64,000 nt of DNA from Holtiella tumoricola (GCF_027857615.1 NZ_JAQIFT010000061.1:205556-269555); one strand, 5' to 3'; numbered from the stretch's first letter, positions 44,383 through 53,153 are shown. A program made the numbers and translations. Notes: generated by a model from the sequence alone, not told the origin.

Positions 44383-45296
44383 TTATCATTATCTGTATGA
44401 TTTTGTTTGTTTCTTTTGCTTCGTATGATCTTTATTACAATGACTATAATTGGTATAAGTATGATAAGAAATGGTAGGCTTCCTACAATAACTACGCATA
44501 CATTTTGCAAAAGATCTACCAAGCCTTGTACAGACCTCATAAATGTGTTTTTAATGCGTTCTCCAAAAGTATCTTCTTTTATAGGTTCCACATAAACATC
44601 TGCTTCATCAATATAAATTTCTATTGTTGAATAGTCAATCAAGCTATCATACTTTTTAAGTGTACCTTTAAGAGATTCTATTTCATAAGTTACATTAGCT
44701 AACTCTTTTTCTATCTTGAATAACTTATCTAAGTCTCCTGCTTGTTTAAGTAATTCTTTAAGCCGTGCTGCTTGTATCTCTAGTGTTTGTAATCTAATTT
44801 CTGTATCCATGTATTGATCTGTAACATCTTCACCTTCGATACTCTTTGATGTTACATTTCCAAATTGCTCACTCTCATTCATAAATTTATCAAATTCAAT
44901 ATTAGGAATTCGGATACTTAAATAAGCAGACCTCCTACTATATGTATCATATAGGTCATTCCCCCCTATCGAGCAATTTTGAATGAATCCACCTATATTA
45001 TTTACCTTATCCATGACTTGTTGTACTGTTACATCAAATGTCTTAGTCTGTAGATTAATCATTCCTGTTTTTATGACTTTTCTATTAAGCTTATTACTTG
45101 TATCAAACTGTATATTACTATTTCCTGTTGTACTATTTGAAGTATCCATAGTTGACTCTTGCTTTATTTCTTCTGTAGCAATTTCTGAAGTGACTTTGTC
45201 TGTATTAGATATGTATGATGCTGATGAACAACCATTTAATAGCAAGCTTATTCCTAATAATACTATTCCTAATAGATATCTTTTCTTTTGAAACAT
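44379..45296 (-). CDS. DUF4349 lipoprotein
   Basis: This 305-residue lipoprotein has the signal LLGIVLLGISLLLNGC with a lipobox LNGC (Cys23). A DUF4349 domain follows (about 75-265), containing GFIQNCSIGGNDLYDTYSR and TSKSIEGEDVTDQYMDTEIR, a long amphipathic helical hairpin (LEIQAARLKELLKQAGDLDK), and then a membrane segment (about 262-290) before a Lys/Arg tail. It is anchored at the outer face of the membrane by the lipid and by the C-terminal helix. Function unknown. The ribosome binding site AAGGAGGG lies in the 3' arm of a perfect 18-bp hairpin, downstream of butyrate kinase. Confidence 0.85.
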   Translation of the reverse strand: MFQKKRYLLGIVLLGISLLLNGCSSASYISNTDKVTSEIATEEIKQESTMDTSNSTTGNSNIQFDTSNKLNRKVIKTGMINLQTKTFDVTVQQVMDKVNNIGGFIQNCSIGGNDLYDTYSRRSAYLSIRIPNIEFDKFMNESEQFGNVTSKSIEGEDVTDQYMDTEIRLQTLEIQAARLKELLKQAGDLDKLFKIEKELANVTYEIESLKGTLKKYDSLIDYSTIEIYIDEADVYVEPIKEDTFGERIKNTFMRSVQGLVDLLQNVCVVIVGSLPFLIILIPIIVIVIKIIRSKRNKQNHTDNDK

Positions 45297-45367
45297 AAAA
45301 ATCCCTCCTTATCTATACTCAATCATGACACACTTGTCTGAATATTTCAAGATAAGGAGGGATTTTT
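45297..45367 (-). promoter_or_regulatory. 18-bp perfect hairpin: buk terminator that contains the next gene's Shine-Dalgarno
   Basis: On the minus strand AAAAATCCCTCCTTATCT (45367-45350) is followed by a 35-base loop and its exact complement AGATAAGGAGGGATTTTT (45314-45297). The 3' arm plus T run reads as a terminator for buk, while AAGGAGGG in it is the ribosome binding site of the lipoprotein gene, whose ATG is the next codon. Confidence 0.75.
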
Positions 45368-45374
45368 ATTTATT

Positions 45375-46442
45375 TTATAATGTTTTTGCTGCTTCTTCGC
45401 CTCTTAATACACGTAATGCACCTTCAGCTAAAGCTAACATTTCTTCTTCACCTGGAATAATAATAACTTCTCCAATGAAATCAATACGTTCTTTAAGAAG
45501 ACGTATAAATTGTTTTGAATAAGCTACACCACCTGTAATAACAATAGCATCTACTTTTCCTCTAAGAACTGTAGCCATTGCACCTACATTCTTAGAAATT
45601 TGATAAGCCATTGCTTCATAAAGCATTTTTGCTTCTTCATTTCCTTGTTCCATCATATCTTGAACATCTCTAACATCACTTGTTCCAAGGTATGCAGTAA
45701 GTCCTGCACGTTGAGAAACAAATTCTTTAAATTCTTGTGCTGATTTATACTCTCCTGAGAAACATAAATCAATTACTGATTCCACTGGAATTGAACCTGC
45801 ACGTGTTGGTGCAAGAGGTCCATCACCATCAATAACGTTATTCACATCTACTACTTTACCAAGCTCATGAGCACCAATACTAATACCGCCACCAATGTGT
45901 ACTACAATAAAGTTGCTTTCATCGTAACGTTTATTAAGTTGTTTTGCTGCACGTCTTGCTACTGCTTTTTGGTTAAGAGCATGGAATTTACTCTTTCTTC
46001 TAACACCTGGAATACCTGTTACTTTTGCAATAGGTGCCATTTCATCTACTGTTACTGGGTCTGTAATGTATGATGGAATATTAAGTTCTTTAGCCATATT
46101 ATATCCAATAATACCTGCTAAGTTAGAAGCATGTACTACATCTGTAGATAATCTTGTAAATAAAGCTTCATCAATTGCATACGTACCACTTGGAATAGGT
46201 CCAATAAGACCACCTCTACAAGAAATAGCATTTAAATCTGTTAATTTGATTCCTTTTTCTTCAAGAAAACTTTCAATTTTTTCTTTACGATACTCATATT
46301 GATCAAGTAATGTAGCATAGGCATTAAGTTCTTCTGCTGGATGTCTTAATACTTGTTCAAATACTAACTCATTATTTTTAAATAAGGATACTTTTGTTGA
46401 AGTTGATCCTGGGTTAATAGTTAAAATATTATAGTTATTCAT
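45375..46442 (-). CDS. buk: Butyrate kinase
   Basis: This 355-residue acetokinase-family enzyme converts butyryl-phosphate and ADP to butyrate and ATP (last step of butyrate fermentation). Motifs are ILTINPGSTSTKVSLF at the start, VHIGGGISIGAHELGKVVDV (about 195) and AIVITGGVAYSKQFI (about 298). A partner phosphotransbutyrylase (ptb) gene, normally adjacent, is not in the window. Length and motifs exclude acetate kinase (about 400 residues). ATG at 46442 is supported by GAGGAG; an ATG eight codons earlier is not. Confidence 0.92.
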   Translation of the reverse strand: MNNYNILTINPGSTSTKVSLFKNNELVFEQVLRHPAEELNAYATLLDQYEYRKEKIESFLEEKGIKLTDLNAISCRGGLIGPIPSGTYAIDEALFTRLSTDVVHASNLAGIIGYNMAKELNIPSYITDPVTVDEMAPIAKVTGIPGVRRKSKFHALNQKAVARRAAKQLNKRYDESNFIVVHIGGGISIGAHELGKVVDVNNVIDGDGPLAPTRAGSIPVESVIDLCFSGEYKSAQEFKEFVSQRAGLTAYLGTSDVRDVQDMMEQGNEEAKMLYEAMAYQISKNVGAMATVLRGKVDAIVITGGVAYSKQFIRLLKERIDFIGEVIIIPGEEEMLALAEGALRVLRGEEAAKTL

Positions 46443-46542
46443 AGTAATGGCTCTCCTCAAAGTCACATTCTAGTCTATTTATAGTATTTAAAATTATATT
46501 AAGTTTTGGTGTAGCTTACTGTTGTTATATTATTTAACTTCT

Positions 46543-47160
46543 TTAGCGGTTAATAAAAGTACGAATTCTTTCTAAAAGCATTTCTAATGCTACAGAATTA
46601 AATCCACCTTCTGGTATAATAACATCTGCTCTTTTTTTACTAGGGTCTACAAATTGTTCATGCATTGGCTTAACAGTATTTAAGTATTGGCTTACTACAG
46701 AATCAATGTCTCTTCCTCTGTCTTTTACGTCTCTAATTACTCTACGTAAAATACGTACATCTGCATCTGTATCTACAAATACTTTAATATCACAAAGGTC
46801 ACAAAGTTCTTTGTTCTCAAAGATTAAAATTCCTTCTACGATAATAACTTTAGCAGGTTTTACTTCTACACATTCTTCAAGTCTTGTGTGCTCCACAAAT
46901 GAGTACACTGGATGATGAATAATTTCTCCATCTTTAAGTCTTTGAATATGTTCAATCATTAAATCAGTATCAAAAGCATCTGGGTGGTCATAATTTAATT
47001 TGACACGTTCTTCAAATGGTAAATTTGAATTTGATTTATAGTAATAATCATGGCAAAGCATTACAACATCATCACCAAAAGCCTCTTTTATTTTATTTGC
47101 TAAAGTAGTTTTACCTGAACCTGTGCCTCCAGCCATACCAATTACAATTATATGTTCCAT
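46543..47160 (-). CDS. udk: Uridine kinase
   Basis: This 205-residue enzyme phosphorylates uridine and cytidine in pyrimidine salvage. The Walker A loop GMAGGTGSGKTTLANKI (residues about 8-24), the substrate motif VMLCHDYYYKSNSNLPFEER (about 36) and YDHPDAFDTDLM (about 57) are all present. GGAGGAAACT precedes the ATG at 47160; the ORF begins four codons earlier. It stands with about 100 bp between it and buk; no terminator was seen in that gap, so cotranscription is possible. Confidence 0.93.
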   Translation of the reverse strand: MEHIIVIGMAGGTGSGKTTLANKIKEAFGDDVVMLCHDYYYKSNSNLPFEERVKLNYDHPDAFDTDLMIEHIQRLKDGEIIHHPVYSFVEHTRLEECVEVKPAKVIIVEGILIFENKELCDLCDIKVFVDTDADVRILRRVIRDVKDRGRDIDSVVSQYLNTVKPMHEQFVDPSKKRADVIIPEGGFNSVALEMLLERIRTFINR

Positions 47161-47233
47161 AGTTTCCTCCACTCAATAGTTATAACTTTTTTCATCTATC
47201 ATAACATATGTCATGTTCAGTTTCTACATTATG

Positions 47234-47674
47234 TTATTTCCATTTCATCTTTCTATGCTCAATTCCTTCTTCTAAGTAAGGCTCTGATATGACTTCAAAT
47301 CCTAAACTTTCATAAAATGGAAGGATATAACTTTGTGCGGAAATCTTGATTTGATTATCCCTATTCTCTTCTTTAACAAATTCCATTGCTCTTTTCATCA
47401 TTTCTCTTGCGAGACCTTGATTTCTATAGTTTTTATGTATACATACACGTCCTATAGAATGCTCATCATAAGCTACTCCGGCATCTAGTATACGGCAATA
47501 CGCAACAACATTATCAGCATCATATAAAAAGACATGTGAAGCTTTCTTATCTCTATCATCTAAATCTTCATAAGAACACCCTTGTTCTCCTATAAATACC
47601 TCTAATCTTAACTTAATTACATCATATATTTCTTCTGGAGTAAGCTTATCAAATCTTTTGATTTGCCATGTCAT
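47234..47674 (-). CDS. GNAT acetyltransferase (ElaA-like)
   Basis: This 146-residue N-acetyltransferase matches ElaA: WQIKRFDKLTPEEIYDVIKL, LRLEVFIGEQGCSYEDLDD, then the acetyl-CoA loop RVCIHKNYRNQGLAREMMKR (Q/RxxGxG/A, about residues 75-94). The substrate is not known for the family. It lies immediately after the NadE gene in the same direction with 71 bp between, so may be cotranscribed. AAAGGAG precedes the ATG. Confidence 0.88.
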   Translation of the reverse strand: MTWQIKRFDKLTPEEIYDVIKLRLEVFIGEQGCSYEDLDDRDKKASHVFLYDADNVVAYCRILDAGVAYDEHSIGRVCIHKNYRNQGLAREMMKRAMEFVKEENRDNQIKISAQSYILPFYESLGFEVISEPYLEEGIEHRKMKWK

Positions 47675-47745
47675 CTTTATTCTTCTCTCCTTTTAATAAC
47701 TATATCCCTCTTGGGTAGTTAGCAAGAGGGATGCTTGAGTTATAC

Positions 47746-48477
47746 CTATTCTTCAGTATACCCTCTATAAATATATGGCATTTCACGTTTATGTTGGGTA
47801 TTTCGGTGAGTTCTTTCAATAATTGCAAGTGACTCTTTATCCGTTGTCCCTGTTTTAATGTATTCTTCTATTGCTTTATAGGTGACACCCATCTCTTTTT
47901 CATCTGTTTGTCCTTCCCAAAGGCCTGCGGATGGTGCTTTTGTTAGGATTGGTTCTGGAACACCTAGTTCACGTCCTAGTTCTAACACTTCTTGCATTGT
48001 TAAATCACCTAGAGGATTAAAGTCATAGCCTCCATCGCCCCACTTAGTGAAATACCCCATCACCATTTCGCTTAAATTATCTGTTCCAATAACAAGATAG
48101 TTTAATGATTGAGCTACTGCATATAAAGTTGTCATACGAATACGTGGTTTAATATTAGCAGCTGCTAAGTCACTAATTTCTTGCTCTTGTTGTATTGTTT
48201 CTTTTAATGTATTAAAGGTACTTGCAATATTTACTTCAAGTAGTTTAATACCAAATGCATCTGCTACAAGGCGAGCATGTTCCATATCTGTAGATAAAGA
48301 ATTACAAGGCATAGTAACTCCTACTACATTCTCTTTTCCCAAAGCACGTACACAAAGTGCAGTTACTGTAGCCGAATCTTTTCCACCACTTTCTCCAACT
48401 ACAACACCTTTACATCCAGAGGCTTTGACATGCTCACGAATCCAATTTAATCTGTGTTCTAATCTCTTTTCATCCAT
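47746..48477 (-). CDS. nadE: NH3-dependent NAD+ synthetase
   Basis: This 243-residue enzyme amidates deamido-NAD with ammonia as the last step of NAD synthesis. The ATP pyrophosphatase loop GESGGKDSATVTALCVRAL (residues about 24-42), the TDNLSEMVMGYFTKWGDGGYD region (about 140) and TKAPSAGLWEGQTDE are all typical. There is no glutaminase domain, so it uses ammonia directly. It lies about 100 bp downstream of nadD in the same orientation, which supports joint function. Confidence 0.93.
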   Translation of the reverse strand: MDEKRLEHRLNWIREHVKASGCKGVVVGESGGKDSATVTALCVRALGKENVVGVTMPCNSLSTDMEHARLVADAFGIKLLEVNIASTFNTLKETIQQEQEISDLAAANIKPRIRMTTLYAVAQSLNYLVIGTDNLSEMVMGYFTKWGDGGYDFNPLGDLTMQEVLELGRELGVPEPILTKAPSAGLWEGQTDEKEMGVTYKAIEEYIKTGTTDKESLAIIERTHRNTQHKREMPYIYRGYTEE

Positions 48478-48583
48478 TTACTGTCATTCCTTTCTTCAAG
48501 TATTGCAAATTATGTTCTTTTCATAATAAAAGCTAGTGTAAATCCATATTTCTTTCAAAATCATTATATCATAGTATATCATT

Positions 48584-49216
48584 TTACCCAATTTTATTAT
48601 GTGAGGTCTCTACAACTGTATAGAGTCCTTTTTCCTTGATATAAAAATAAATTTCATCGGGTAACATATAACGTATGCTTTTTCCCTCTCTTAATTTATT
48701 TCGAAGCAACGTGGCACTAGAATCACTATGAATACTATCTTTTACTTTAATCAACCTATCTTTGTGTTTCTTTAATATTTCATCTTGCATAACAATCGTA
48801 TTAAAATCATCTTGATCTCGCTCTAATACTAAACACTTAAACCTTTCTAAAATTTCTTGGTACCCTGGCCAAGAAGTTAGTACCTTTAAATTGTCTGTTC
48901 CTAATGTTAACCAGATTTCATGATCTTCATAAGCTTCTTGAAGACCTCTTAAAGTTTCAATACTATTGAGTAATACGGGTGAATCTATTTCTATGGTTGA
49001 TACTTTAAAATGTGAATTACGTTTGCATACTAAATTAAGCATCTCAACTCTATAATGAGCACTTAGTAAGTCCTTTTTAGGATATAAATCTGATACTGGT
49101 ACAAACATAATGCAATCTACTTCCTCAAAGTTACAGTAAATTTGCTCTGCTAAGGAAAAGTGTGAATTAGTAGGCGGATTAAAAGAACCTCCAAAAGCAA
49201 CTATCACTTGTTTCAT
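48584..49216 (-). CDS. nadD: Nicotinate-mononucleotide adenylyltransferase
   Basis: This 210-residue nucleotidyltransferase would make deamido-NAD from nicotinate mononucleotide and ATP. GGSFNPPTNSHFSLAEQI at residues 9-26 is a variant of the GSFNPxHxGH motif (first His replaced by Thr, last His kept). The C-terminal SATLLRNKLREGKSIRYMLP corresponds to the ISSTxIR motif. The adjacent nadE supports the call. AGAGGTTAAAGA precedes the ATG. Other nucleotidyltransferases of this fold cannot be fully excluded because of the Thr variant. Confidence 0.82.
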   Translation of the reverse strand: MKQVIVAFGGSFNPPTNSHFSLAEQIYCNFEEVDCIMFVPVSDLYPKKDLLSAHYRVEMLNLVCKRNSHFKVSTIEIDSPVLLNSIETLRGLQEAYEDHEIWLTLGTDNLKVLTSWPGYQEILERFKCLVLERDQDDFNTIVMQDEILKKHKDRLIKVKDSIHSDSSATLLRNKLREGKSIRYMLPDEIYFYIKEKGLYTVVETSHNKIG

Positions 49217-49395
49217 TCTTTAACCTCTTACTATATTTTATATTTTCTCTCATTCTTATTTTACTATGTGTAAGTGTGTCTTATTTCATTCTCTAAATAA
49301 TCGCTTATCTAATATTTCCAGTATATAAAGAGCTTTAGTAATCCATCCTAATAGTAGTTAGAATTTAAATATGTTTATTAAAGGAGATTTTCAAC

Positions 49396-49548
49396 ATGCC
49401 TAAAGATAGTCAAATAGACAATAAACAAAAACGTATGGAAAAATGTAATTATCAAACTCCTCTTACAGCAGAAAATCAAAACCATAATCGTAATGCAAAA
49501 AAACATTCTATTCCTCGTGAAGGCTTCCAAAGCCAACATATTAATTAG
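49396..49548 (+). CDS. Small hydrophilic protein (50 aa)
   Basis: This 50-residue ORF (starting MPKDSQIDNKQKRMEKCNYQ) has a strong AAAGGAGATTTTCAAC site and its own terminator at 49560-49613, so I accept it. It is rich in Asn, Gln, Lys and His, with one Cys and no hydrophobic core, consistent with a disordered or nucleic-acid-associated protein. It could be a minor small acid-soluble spore protein, but no family motif is recognised. Confidence 0.6.
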   Translation: MPKDSQIDNKQKRMEKCNYQTPLTAENQNHNRNAKKHSIPREGFQSQHIN

Positions 49549-49559
49549 TTTCTCTAATT

Positions 49560-49613
49560 AATAAAAGCCATCTACAATGAGTATAAACAATAACCTCATT
49601 GTAGATGGCTTTT
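49560..49613. terminator. Bidirectional terminator
   Basis: AAAAGCCATCTACAATGAG pairs with CTCATTGTAGATGGCTTTTT; it serves the 50-aa gene and the convergent peptidase gene. Confidence 0.88.
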
Positions 49614-49620
49614 TATTTAA

Positions 49621-50730
49621 TTAATCTATTACTTTAATAGGCATACTATAAAAATTTTCTACCCATTCTTTATTTATATAAGTAATACCATCAATCATCT
49701 TATAGACCATATCTACTCTTTTACCTTCCATATTATAAGTCACTAGGTCTTTATCCGTAGGTTGTAATTTTAATTGACTATGATAATTTATCTGTTCTAT
49801 TTTTGGTATTGCTTGATTGATACTCTTATCTACTTGAATAGATTTAAAAAGTTGTGGATCAATATTCTTTGCTTTTACATCTATAACTACTGAATATGTT
49901 TTTTCATCATATGAAACACCTGTAGAAGGGAAAACATTAGGTAACATTCTTGCCTGTATCCAAGTACCTTGTTCATCTACTGTAATAAAGTTTATATATG
50001 TAATATCTTCAATTAGAGCATTTTGCTTCTTAAGAACCTCAACCTTTGGAAGTGCTTTACTAGGTTTAATAGCTATCGCTTGTTTGCCCATATCAGACCA
50101 TCTATTAATAACAATTTCCTTTTTATATTGCCTTTGCTTACCAACGTAAGGATCGTTAAGATAGATGTATTCATCATCGTACCCTATAGCCACCATTGCA
50201 TGTTCTGGTGTTTTCCATTCTATTGTTTTACCTTCTAATGTAGTCCAATAGTTTTTTTTCTCATCTACATTCAGCATAGCTATGGTAGTCCAGAGCATAA
50301 CTGGTTTCCCCTCATCTAATGCCTTATATATTTGGCTAAAGTCCCCACCACTTAAATCTTCTGCTCTACCTGGTAAGTATTTTTCTATTATAGGAAGAAT
50401 AGCATCTTTATAAACACCAAATCCATTTTTACTAAATGGATCTCCTATAAATCCTTTATTCGGATCTCCTCCGTATAACTTTCCGTTACTTGTATAGGGT
50501 ATTGGAACCTTTACAACTTCTTTAGCCACTTGTTGTTTAGAAACCTTAACTCCATTATATTGCAGTAGCATAGTCAATGCTGTTAACTCACATCCTGTTG
50601 GTAGTTCTGGATGTTGATTAATAATGGGTACTCCCTGAATCATAACTTTTTGACTTGCAAATAATCTCGGACTAATAAGAATAGTAACTAGTAAAATGTA
50701 TGCTATATATATTCTTTTGTTTGCTTTCAT
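49621..50730 (-). CDS. Secreted C39-like cysteine peptidase domain protein
   Basis: This 369-residue protein has an N-terminal signal or anchor (about residues 5-24) and a C39-like (papain-fold) domain in the Peptidase_C39_2 style. The likely triad is Cys47 in ELPTGCELTALTMLLQYNG, His177 in TPEHAMVAIGYDDEY and Asp193 in LNDPYVGKQ, with Gln39-His40 for the oxyanion hole. The C-terminal part (about 210-369) resembles a copper-amine-oxidase-like or small beta domain. It would act at the cell surface; the substrate is unknown. AAGGGG precedes the ATG. Confidence 0.82.
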   Translation of the reverse strand: MKANKRIYIAYILLVTILISPRLFASQKVMIQGVPIINQHPELPTGCELTALTMLLQYNGVKVSKQQVAKEVVKVPIPYTSNGKLYGGDPNKGFIGDPFSKNGFGVYKDAILPIIEKYLPGRAEDLSGGDFSQIYKALDEGKPVMLWTTIAMLNVDEKKNYWTTLEGKTIEWKTPEHAMVAIGYDDEYIYLNDPYVGKQRQYKKEIVINRWSDMGKQAIAIKPSKALPKVEVLKKQNALIEDITYINFITVDEQGTWIQARMLPNVFPSTGVSYDEKTYSVVIDVKAKNIDPQLFKSIQVDKSINQAIPKIEQINYHSQLKLQPTDKDLVTYNMEGKRVDMVYKMIDGITYINKEWVENFYSMPIKVID

Positions 50731-50825
50731 TATACTAACCCCTTTACATTTTCTCCCAACTAAATTCCAATACCTCTATTATACTTAAATTAAACATTTT
50801 TGCAATAAATGATAATAGGTATAAA

Positions 50826-50868
50826 AAAAGTGAAGCAATTGGTTTATACCATCTGCTTCACCTTAAAG
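50826..50868 (-). terminator. Terminator of the 28-aa peptide gene
   Basis: On the minus strand GTGAAGCA-GATGGT pairs with ACCAAT-TGCTTCAC and is followed by TTTTTTT, a strong intrinsic terminator 12 bases after the small ORF stop. Confidence 0.85.
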
Positions 50869-50879
50869 GGAGAGTACAA

Positions 50880-50966
50880 TTAGCTTATTTTTCTTATGGT
50901 TTTTTTCATAACTCTTTTAATATCTCTAACCATTTCTTTCATTGCTGAACGTGTATTAGCCATCAT
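50880..50966 (-). CDS. 28-residue cationic peptide
   Basis: This ORF encodes a peptide beginning MMANTRSAMKEMVRDIKRVM and ending KKTIRKIS. It has AAGGAGGG about eight bases before the first ATG, a TATAAT -10 on the minus strand at 51028-51033, and a strong terminator just after its stop, so a complete small transcription unit is visible. Ten of 28 residues are Lys or Arg, arranged so that Met, Val and Ile fall on one face of a helix. Possible roles include a membrane-active or RNA/DNA-binding peptide; none is established. Confidence 0.55.
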   Translation of the reverse strand: MMANTRSAMKEMVRDIKRVMKKTIRKIS

Positions 50967-51093
50967 TCAATCCCTCCTTAAATGAATACCTTGTTACATT
51001 CTTATTATTAGTAGTTTTTTTATATTTATTATAGCTTATTACTTCCTTAATCGGATTAAATTAACACTTTTATTTCAATCAATCTGCATAATC

Positions 51094-51124
51094 TTGTCCA
51101 AAGCTTAATATATTTAACTATAAT
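51094..51124 (+). promoter_or_regulatory. Promoter of the small zinc-ribbon gene
   Basis: TTGTCC (51094-51099) and TATAAT (51119-51124) are separated by 19 bp, upstream of AGGGGG and the ATG at 51151. Confidence 0.55.
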
Positions 51125-51150
51125 CTTGTTTTATATTAGGGGGATAAAAA

Positions 51151-51297
51151 ATGGCAAAAACAAAACGTGGCCCTTGGGCTAAAAAAGAAAAAAATTGGCG
51201 AGGTACTTGTCCACTCTGTAATAGACCACGTGTTAAACTCATGTGGGAAAAAAATAAAACTAAAGTTTGTAAGCAATGTGCAGCTAAAAAAGATTAA
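51151..51297 (+). CDS. Small zinc-ribbon protein (48 aa)
   Basis: This 48-residue protein has two CxxC pairs, CPLC (Cys20, Cys23) and CKQC (Cys40, Cys43), spaced as in a zinc ribbon, and is otherwise Lys- and Trp-rich (MAKTKRGPWAKKEKNW). Such small basic zinc ribbons often bind RNA or ribosomes. It has AGGGGG before the ATG and a hairpin terminator after it, and lies 120 bp upstream of glnS. Function unknown. Confidence 0.65.
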   Translation: MAKTKRGPWAKKEKNWRGTCPLCNRPRVKLMWEKNKTKVCKQCAAKKD

Positions 51298-51320
51298 ATT
51301 CTTCATAAATTTTTCATTTC

Positions 51321-51347
51321 AAAGGGCTTTAGCCCTTTATTTTTTTG
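51321..51347 (+). terminator. Terminator after the zinc-ribbon gene
   Basis: AAAGGGCT-TTAGCCCTTT forms a short stem followed by ATTTTTTT. Confidence 0.75.
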
Positions 51348-51416
51348 GTCGATTGGATTAAAATAGAGGTAATATATAGAAATGAATTCTTTTTGAAGAT
51401 TAGAGAGGTACTTCTT

Positions 51417-53078
51417 ATGTCAAATGAAATAAATTCATCTAACTTTGTTAAAAACATTGTTATTGATGACCTTAACAGTGGAAAACATAAAGAAATTATT
51501 ACACGTTTCCCACCTGAACCAAATGGCTACCTTCATATTGGACATGCCAAATCAATCTGCCTTAACTTTGGTTTAGGTGACGAATTTAACGGAAAAACAA
51601 ACCTTCGTTTTGATGATACAAACCCTGTAAAAGAGGATACAGAGTACGTTGAATCTATCAAAGAAGACGTAAAGTGGCTTGGCTTTGATTGGGACAACCT
51701 TTACTTTGCATCTGATTACTTTGATATTATGTATGCTAAAGCCATCCTTCTTATTAAAAAGGGTCTAGCATATGTATGTGACCTTACACCAGAAGAAATG
51801 CGTGAATATCGTGGTACACTTAGCCAACCTGGTAAACCAAGCCCATATAGAGACCGTACTGTAGAAGAAAACTTAGACCTTCTTGAACGTATGAAAAATG
51901 GTGAATTCCCAGATGGTTCTAAAGTGCTTCGTGCGAAAATTGATATGGCTTCTCCAAATATCAACTTCCGTGACCCTATTATCTACCGTATTGCACATTC
52001 TACTCACCACAATACAGGTGATAAATGGTGTATCTATCCAATGTATGACTTTGCTCATCCATTAGAAGATGCTATTGAAGGCATTACACACTCTATTTGT
52101 ACATTAGAGTTTGAAGACCATAGACCTCTCTATGATTGGTTTGTTCGTGAATGTGAGATGGAAAGCACTCCTCGCCAAATCGAGTTTGCACGTCTTAATA
52201 TGACAAACACAGTTATGAGTAAACGTAAACTTAAACAACTTGTAGATGAGCATGTAGTTGATGGTTGGGACGACCCTCGTATGCCTACTATTGCTGGTCT
52301 TAGAAGACGTGGTTACACACCTGAAGCTATTCGTACATTCTGTCGTGAAATTGGTGTTTCTAAAGCAGATTCTACTGTAGATAGCCAAATGTTAGATTAC
52401 TTCCTTCGTGAAGATCTTCTTCCAAAGGCACCTCTTCTTATGGCAGTTATGAAACCACTTAAACTTGTTATTACTAACTATCCTGAAGGACAAGTAGAAA
52501 TGCTTGAAATCGAAAACAATGCTAAAGATGAGACTATGGGTACACGTCTTGTGCCATTCTCTCGTGAAATTTACATTGAACAAGAAGATTTCATGGAAGA
52601 ACCAGCAAAAAAATACTTCCGTCTCTACCCTGGTAATGAAGTTCGCCTTAAAGGTGCTTACTTTGTTAAATGTACAGATGTTATCAAAGATGAAAACGGT
52701 AATGTTACAGAAATCCACTGTACTTATGACCCTGAAACAAAGAGTGGTTCTGGCTTTACAGGGCGTAAAGTTAAAGCTACTATCCATTGGGTTAATGCAA
52801 ATGATGCAGTACCATGTGAGTTTAGATTATTTGAACCACTTATTTTAGATGACCTACCAGAAAACGAAGGTAAACACTTCTTAGAACAAATCAATCCAAA
52901 TTCTCTTGAAATTGTTCAAGGATTCATTGAATCAACTGGTAGTAAAGACATTAAACCTTTAGATAAATTCCAATTCGTACGTCACGGTTTCTTCAATGTA
53001 GATAATAAATATACTACACCTGATCACCTTGTATTCAACCGTATCGTACCACTTAAAAGTTCTTTTAAACTCGGTTAA
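51417..53078 (+). CDS. glnS: Glutaminyl-tRNA synthetase
   Basis: This 553-residue class I synthetase attaches glutamine to tRNA-Gln. It shows RFPPEPNGYLHIGHAKSICL (residues 30-49, HIGH at 40-43), FDDTNPVKED, and the KMSKS-like MSKRKL (about 265), and has the E. coli GlnRS length. Codon use is biased, as for fba, so it is well expressed. I chose the ATG at 51417, with AGAGAGG upstream, over one 24 codons earlier. Many Clostridia make Gln-tRNA by the GatCAB transamidation route, and GlnRS in them is thought to be acquired; both may be present in this genome. Confidence 0.95.
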   Translation: MSNEINSSNFVKNIVIDDLNSGKHKEIITRFPPEPNGYLHIGHAKSICLNFGLGDEFNGKTNLRFDDTNPVKEDTEYVESIKEDVKWLGFDWDNLYFASDYFDIMYAKAILLIKKGLAYVCDLTPEEMREYRGTLSQPGKPSPYRDRTVEENLDLLERMKNGEFPDGSKVLRAKIDMASPNINFRDPIIYRIAHSTHHNTGDKWCIYPMYDFAHPLEDAIEGITHSICTLEFEDHRPLYDWFVRECEMESTPRQIEFARLNMTNTVMSKRKLKQLVDEHVVDGWDDPRMPTIAGLRRRGYTPEAIRTFCREIGVSKADSTVDSQMLDYFLREDLLPKAPLLMAVMKPLKLVITNYPEGQVEMLEIENNAKDETMGTRLVPFSREIYIEQEDFMEEPAKKYFRLYPGNEVRLKGAYFVKCTDVIKDENGNVTEIHCTYDPETKSGSGFTGRKVKATIHWVNANDAVPCEFRLFEPLILDDLPENEGKHFLEQINPNSLEIVQGFIESTGSKDIKPLDKFQFVRHGFFNVDNKYTTPDHLVFNRIVPLKSSFKLG

Positions 53079-53097
53079 CGTTTCCTTTCCATTTTAT

Positions 53098-53132
53098 AGA
53101 GGAGTGTGGCACTATGTGTTACACTCCTTATT
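53098..53132 (+). terminator. Terminator after glnS
   Basis: GGAGTGT pairs with ACACTCC around a loop and is followed by a T-rich tail. Confidence 0.7.
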
Positions 53133-53153
53133 TAATTCTCTTTTTAATTAGAG

